Source of the DNA: an uncultured Clostridia bacterium
Lineage (GTDB): Bacteria; Bacillota; Clostridia; Acetivibrionales; CALMWN01
Direction: 5' to 3'
Assembly (NCBI GenBank): GCA_937873555.1
Contig: CALMWN010000431.1
Location: 1-9,879 of the forward strand
Length of the DNA: 9,879 nucleotides
The notes below the pieces were generated by a model. It was not told the DNA's origin. It was given only the letters and a program-made list of their open reading frames with translations, and made no database searches. This document shows positions 7,228-9,879 of this stretch, piece by piece; position 1 is the first letter of the stretch; every line of letters begins with the position of its first letter. A program made the position numbers and the translations under genes.

Positions 7228-7241
7228 TGGAAGCGCTTACA
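7228..7241. promoter_or_regulatory. Operator 2: TGGAAGCGCTTACA, just after the uxaE transcription start
   Basis: This site matches operator 1 at 13 of 14 bases, with a perfect AAGCGCTT core. Its position just downstream of the rightward promoter fits a repressor that blocks promoter clearance or elongation. Its reverse complement, TGTAAGCGCTTCCA, also fits the cre consensus. Confidence 0.85.
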
Positions 7242-7295
7242 AATGTAATTCATTATTACAAATTGTTTGAGTGTATTAAAAAAGGGAGGGTTCTT

Positions 7296-8834
7296 ATGAG
7301 CAACTGGCAAAAAGTTTTTTCGGAATTCTATAAAAACAAGACATCAGACCTGGCCGGTTTCAAGAAGTCAGCAGCTGAAAACTTCAGTACATACGGAATA
7401 TATCCGGATTCAATCCATGAATGTGAAGGCTCGTACCTTTTTATTCTAAAACAGGAAAAGGTAAAGAAGCTGGTGGTTTTTGGCGATGATGGCAAGGCAT
7501 ATAAGGCATTCAACGGACAGGAAACAGATGCAGACGGTGTAAAACTCAAGATTTGTCCGCTGTCGCATGAAAACTGTCTGGTAATAAGGGAAAAGTTCCC
7601 TTTCACAAAACCCTCTGCAGTACTTGAATATCAAAAGACCTTTGGTTTGGGGGACAGGCTTGGCCTGGCCACACCCGGACATATAAGGCTGATGAAGAAA
7701 TACGATGTAAAACCCATATTCGCACAACAGTCCATAAGGGAGCTCAACCTTACGGGAAGGACTTATGATGATGTCCTTGATGACGCCAGCTGGGGTGTTT
7801 TCCAGGAGAACTACACAACCGGATTCGGTGCAGACGGCGACCACCTGAAGAAGCCTGAGGAAATCGAATATGCCCTGGGATGCGGATATACGATGATAAC
7901 ACTTGACTGCTCGGAGCATATAGACAATAATATTTCGAAAATGTCCGATGCGGAAGTGGACAAGCTGTATGCAGGTCTTGGCGCAGACGTGACAGGCAAG
8001 TACGAGCAAAAATACCTGGACAAAACATTCCCGTTGAAAGACGGATTTGCAATAGAAATAACATCCGCGGACTTAAAGCGCATTATTCTTGTATATAAGA
8101 AGGCTGTAGACTTTGCAACCGAAATGTATAACAAGTACATTAAGAACTATTCAAGAAAAGTAGATTTCGAGATGTCAATAGATGAAACTATGACCCCAAC
8201 CTCTGCAGAATCTCACTTCTTTGTGGCAAAAGAGCTTGTAGACGCAGGAGTTAAGGCTGCAACACTTGCTCCGAGATTCTGCGGCGAGTTCCAGAAAGGT
8301 ATTGATTATATCGGAGATATCGCTCAGTTTGATGAGGAATTCAAATTCCATTATGCCATTGCTGATTATTTCGGGTATAAAATAAGCGTACATTCAGGCA
8401 GCGACAAATTCTCGGTATTCCCTACGATAGGAAGGGAAACAAAGGGAAGATACCATGTGAAGACCGCCGGGACAAACTGGCTTGAAGCTGTAAGGGTTAT
8501 TACCATGAAAGCGCCAGCATTGTACAGGGAGATGCATGCCTTTGCCCTGGAGGTGCTGGATGAAGCCAGGAAATATTACCACATAGGCGCGGATGTCAAA
8601 AAAATCCCTGATATAAACAAGCTTGGAGATGCTGAACTTCCCGGACTTATGGACAAAATAGATTCCAGGCAGGTAATTCACATTACGTATGGTATAATAC
8701 TGCAGGCTAAAAAAAGCGACGGGACATCTCTCTTTAAAGAACGCATATATGAAGTCCTGCACACTTATGAGCAGGATTACTATGATGTTTTATACAAGCA
8801 TATCGGAAGGCATTTAAAGGATCTGGGATTATAA
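7296..8834 (+). CDS. uxaE: Tagaturonate/fructuronate epimerase family protein (UxaE)
   Basis: This 512-residue protein resembles the UxaE family (PF16257), whose Thermotoga maritima member interconverts D-tagaturonate and D-fructuronate. Conserved-looking, polar and acid-rich blocks are GLGDRLGLATPGH at 117-129, GFGADGDHLK at 176-185, TLDCSEHI at 202-209, SIDET at 294-298 with TPTSAESHFF at 300-309, LAPRFCGEFQKGIDYIGD at 324-341, HSGSDKFS at 366-373 and GRYHVKTAGTNWLEA around 384-398. The histidines and acids in these blocks are plausible metal and catalytic ligands, but I cannot assign each. ATG 7296 has GGGAGGG five bases upstream. The frame is open back to 7182, but that stretch contains the promoter and operator, so it is not coding. 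uxaC follows after 24 bases, so they should be co-transcribed. No signal peptide is visible. Confidence 0.88.
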   Translation: MSNWQKVFSEFYKNKTSDLAGFKKSAAENFSTYGIYPDSIHECEGSYLFILKQEKVKKLVVFGDDGKAYKAFNGQETDADGVKLKICPLSHENCLVIREKFPFTKPSAVLEYQKTFGLGDRLGLATPGHIRLMKKYDVKPIFAQQSIRELNLTGRTYDDVLDDASWGVFQENYTTGFGADGDHLKKPEEIEYALGCGYTMITLDCSEHIDNNISKMSDAEVDKLYAGLGADVTGKYEQKYLDKTFPLKDGFAIEITSADLKRIILVYKKAVDFATEMYNKYIKNYSRKVDFEMSIDETMTPTSAESHFFVAKELVDAGVKAATLAPRFCGEFQKGIDYIGDIAQFDEEFKFHYAIADYFGYKISVHSGSDKFSVFPTIGRETKGRYHVKTAGTNWLEAVRVITMKAPALYREMHAFALEVLDEARKYYHIGADVKKIPDINKLGDAELPGLMDKIDSRQVIHITYGIILQAKKSDGTSLFKERIYEVLHTYEQDYYDVLYKHIGRHLKDLGL

Positions 8835-8858
8835 AAATATATTATTTGGAGGAAGAGT

Positions 8859-9879
8859 ATGAGAAAATTTATGGATGAGAGCTTTTTGCTCAACAACGAA
8901 ATCGCAGTAAAGCTTTACAACGAATATGCAAAGGACATGCCCATATTCGACTATCATTGCCATTTAAGCCCGAAGGAAATTGCAGAAGACAAGAAGTACA
9001 GGAGCATAACCGAGGTATGGCTTGGCGGAGACCACTACAAGTGGAGGGCTATGAGGGCCAACGGTGTTGATGAGAAATATATCACAGGAGATGCACCTGA
9101 CAAGGACAAATTCATGAAATGGGCCGAAACCATGCCTGCCTGCATAGGAAATCCGCTTTATCCGTGGACACATCTTGAGTTGAAAAGATTTTTCGGGATA
9201 GACAAGGTTTTGTCACCTGAGACCGCTGAGGAAATATGGAATGAGACCAATGCGCTGCTGCAAAAGGATGAGTTTTCAGCAAGGAATCTCATAAAGAACT
9301 CAAACGTAAAGGCGCTCTGCACTACCGACGATCCGACGGATACTCTGGAGTACCACATAGCACTGGCCAAGGACAAGTCCTTTGATGTGAAGATCCTTCC
9401 CGCATGGAGGCCTGACAAAGGCGTTTATATTGAAAGACCTATATTCAAGGAATGGATAGCAAAGCTTGAACAAGTTTCCGGAAAGAAGATTTCAACCTTT
9501 GCAGACTTGAAGGAAGCTTTCAAACAAAGACTGGAATTTTTCCATGAAGTAGGTTGCCGTCTTTCAGACCATGCCCAGGATCCTATCGTTTTTGAACCTG
9601 CTACGGATGAAGAGATTACAGTGATTCTGCAGAAGGCGCTGAAAGGCAGTGCCATTACAGAACTGGAGGCTAAGAAGTACAGAACACAGATCATGCTGTT
9701 CCTGGGCAGGGAATATGCCCGCCTTGGCTGGGTGATGCAGCTCCATATCGGAACAATAAGAAACAACAGCTCCAGGATGTTCAAAGCAATCGGACCGGAC
9801 ACAGGGTTTGATGCCGCCGGTGATTATTCAATCGCGCTGGCACTTTCGAAGTTCATGGATACTCTTGACTCGACAAATG
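8859..9879 (+). CDS. uxaC: Uronate (glucuronate/galacturonate) isomerase UxaC, 3' end outside window
   Basis: The first 340 residues of an enzyme usually about 465-470 long are present; the frame remains open at the window end. UxaC isomerises D-glucuronate to D-fructuronate and D-galacturonate to D-tagaturonate, the entry step of hexuronate catabolism. It belongs to the amidohydrolase superfamily: FDYHCHL at 30-36 carries the HxH metal-binding pair H33/H35. Further signatures are SITEVWLGGDHYKWRAMRANG in the first 75 residues, NPLYPWTHLELKRFFGI, CTTDDPTDTLEYH, RPDKG, DHAQDP, and MQLHIGTIRNNSSRMF with GPDTGFDAAGD near the end of the visible part. ATG 8859 has GGAGG (8848-8852) six bases upstream. 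It lies 24 bases after uxaE, so it is in the same operon and under operator 2. Confidence 0.96.
   Translation, partial: MRKFMDESFLLNNEIAVKLYNEYAKDMPIFDYHCHLSPKEIAEDKKYRSITEVWLGGDHYKWRAMRANGVDEKYITGDAPDKDKFMKWAETMPACIGNPLYPWTHLELKRFFGIDKVLSPETAEEIWNETNALLQKDEFSARNLIKNSNVKALCTTDDPTDTLEYHIALAKDKSFDVKILPAWRPDKGVYIERPIFKEWIAKLEQVSGKKISTFADLKEAFKQRLEFFHEVGCRLSDHAQDPIVFEPATDEEITVILQKALKGSAITELEAKKYRTQIMLFLGREYARLGWVMQLHIGTIRNNSSRMFKAIGPDTGFDAAGDYSIALALSKFMDTLDSTN

Larger units (their letters stand above)
6932..7295. promoter_or_regulatory. Divergent control region between lacI and uxaE (overview)
   Basis: These 364 bases contain no gene. From left to right they hold the untranslated leader of the regulator gene (about 146 bases), operator 1, the leftward promoter, a spacer of about 72 bases between the two -35 boxes, the rightward promoter, operator 2, and the uxaE leader (about 76 bases). 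The two operator centres are 163 bp apart. The two promoters point away from each other and do not overlap. Confidence 0.85.

Noticed and set aside
7065..7241. The two palindromes as recombination sites or mobile-element ends
   Set aside because: Their position exactly at two promoter starts and their LacI/cre operator shape explain them fully. No transposase or integrase is nearby.
7182..7295. Upstream extension of the uxaE reading frame with an alternative start at 7182
   Set aside because: The extension would cover the -35/-10 promoter and operator 2, and 7182 has no ribosome binding site, whereas ATG 7296 has GGGAGGG five bases upstream.
7446..8009. Minus-strand open frame of 187 codons opposite uxaE
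   Set aside because: It is antisense to strongly conserved UxaE blocks, has a cysteine-rich shadow-like composition, and has no start signal.

Overview
The window looks like chromosomal DNA from an anaerobic, plant-polysaccharide-using member of the Clostridia (Firmicutes). The evidence is moderate-to-low GC with heavy AGA/AGG and ATA codon use, strong GGAGG-type ribosome binding sites, consensus sigma-A promoters, very AT-rich intergenic DNA, and a hexuronate gene set of the clostridial/Thermotoga type. I cannot name a species. I see no tRNA, rRNA, CRISPR array, insertion sequence or phage gene.

Layout. Positions 1-150 hold the 3' end of a small zinc-ribbon protein resembling DUF6171, followed by a possible terminator. 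Positions 239-2422 (+) encode a 727-residue cytoplasmic protein of the DUF4964/DUF5127/DUF4965/DUF1793 'glutaminase A-like' family. Right after it (about 2439-2684, +) lies the C-terminal remnant of a TM1586-type nitroreductase gene with no start. A hairpin at 2691-2717 then separates these rightward genes from the leftward ones.

Positions 2734-9879 form a divergent hexuronate-catabolism locus. The leftward genes, in transcription order, are a LacI-family regulator (6931-5942), uxaB (tagaturonate reductase, 5805-4285) and uxaA (altronate dehydratase, 4227-2734). The rightward genes are uxaE (tagaturonate/fructuronate epimerase family, 7296-8834) and uxaC (uronate isomerase, from 8859, cut by the window end).

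The two arms share a 364-bp control region. It has two back-to-back sigma-A promoters with 17-bp spacers. Each has a copy of a TGTAAGCGCTTACA-type operator at or just after the expected transcription start. This is the clearest regulatory structure in the window. The sites fit self-regulated LacI-type repression of both arms, but they also match the CcpA cre consensus.

How the genes work together: UxaC converts galacturonate to tagaturonate and glucuronate to fructuronate. UxaE would interconvert those two ketouronates. UxaB reduces tagaturonate to altronate, and UxaA dehydrates altronate to 2-keto-3-deoxygluconate. No mannonate-branch genes (uxuA/uxuB) are visible, so UxaE may feed glucuronate carbon into the altronate branch. 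That is the reverse of the role described in Thermotoga maritima. I find no wholly unknown system here. The most useful leads are the control region, the inferred pathway wiring, the function-unknown 727-residue protein and the nitroreductase remnant.
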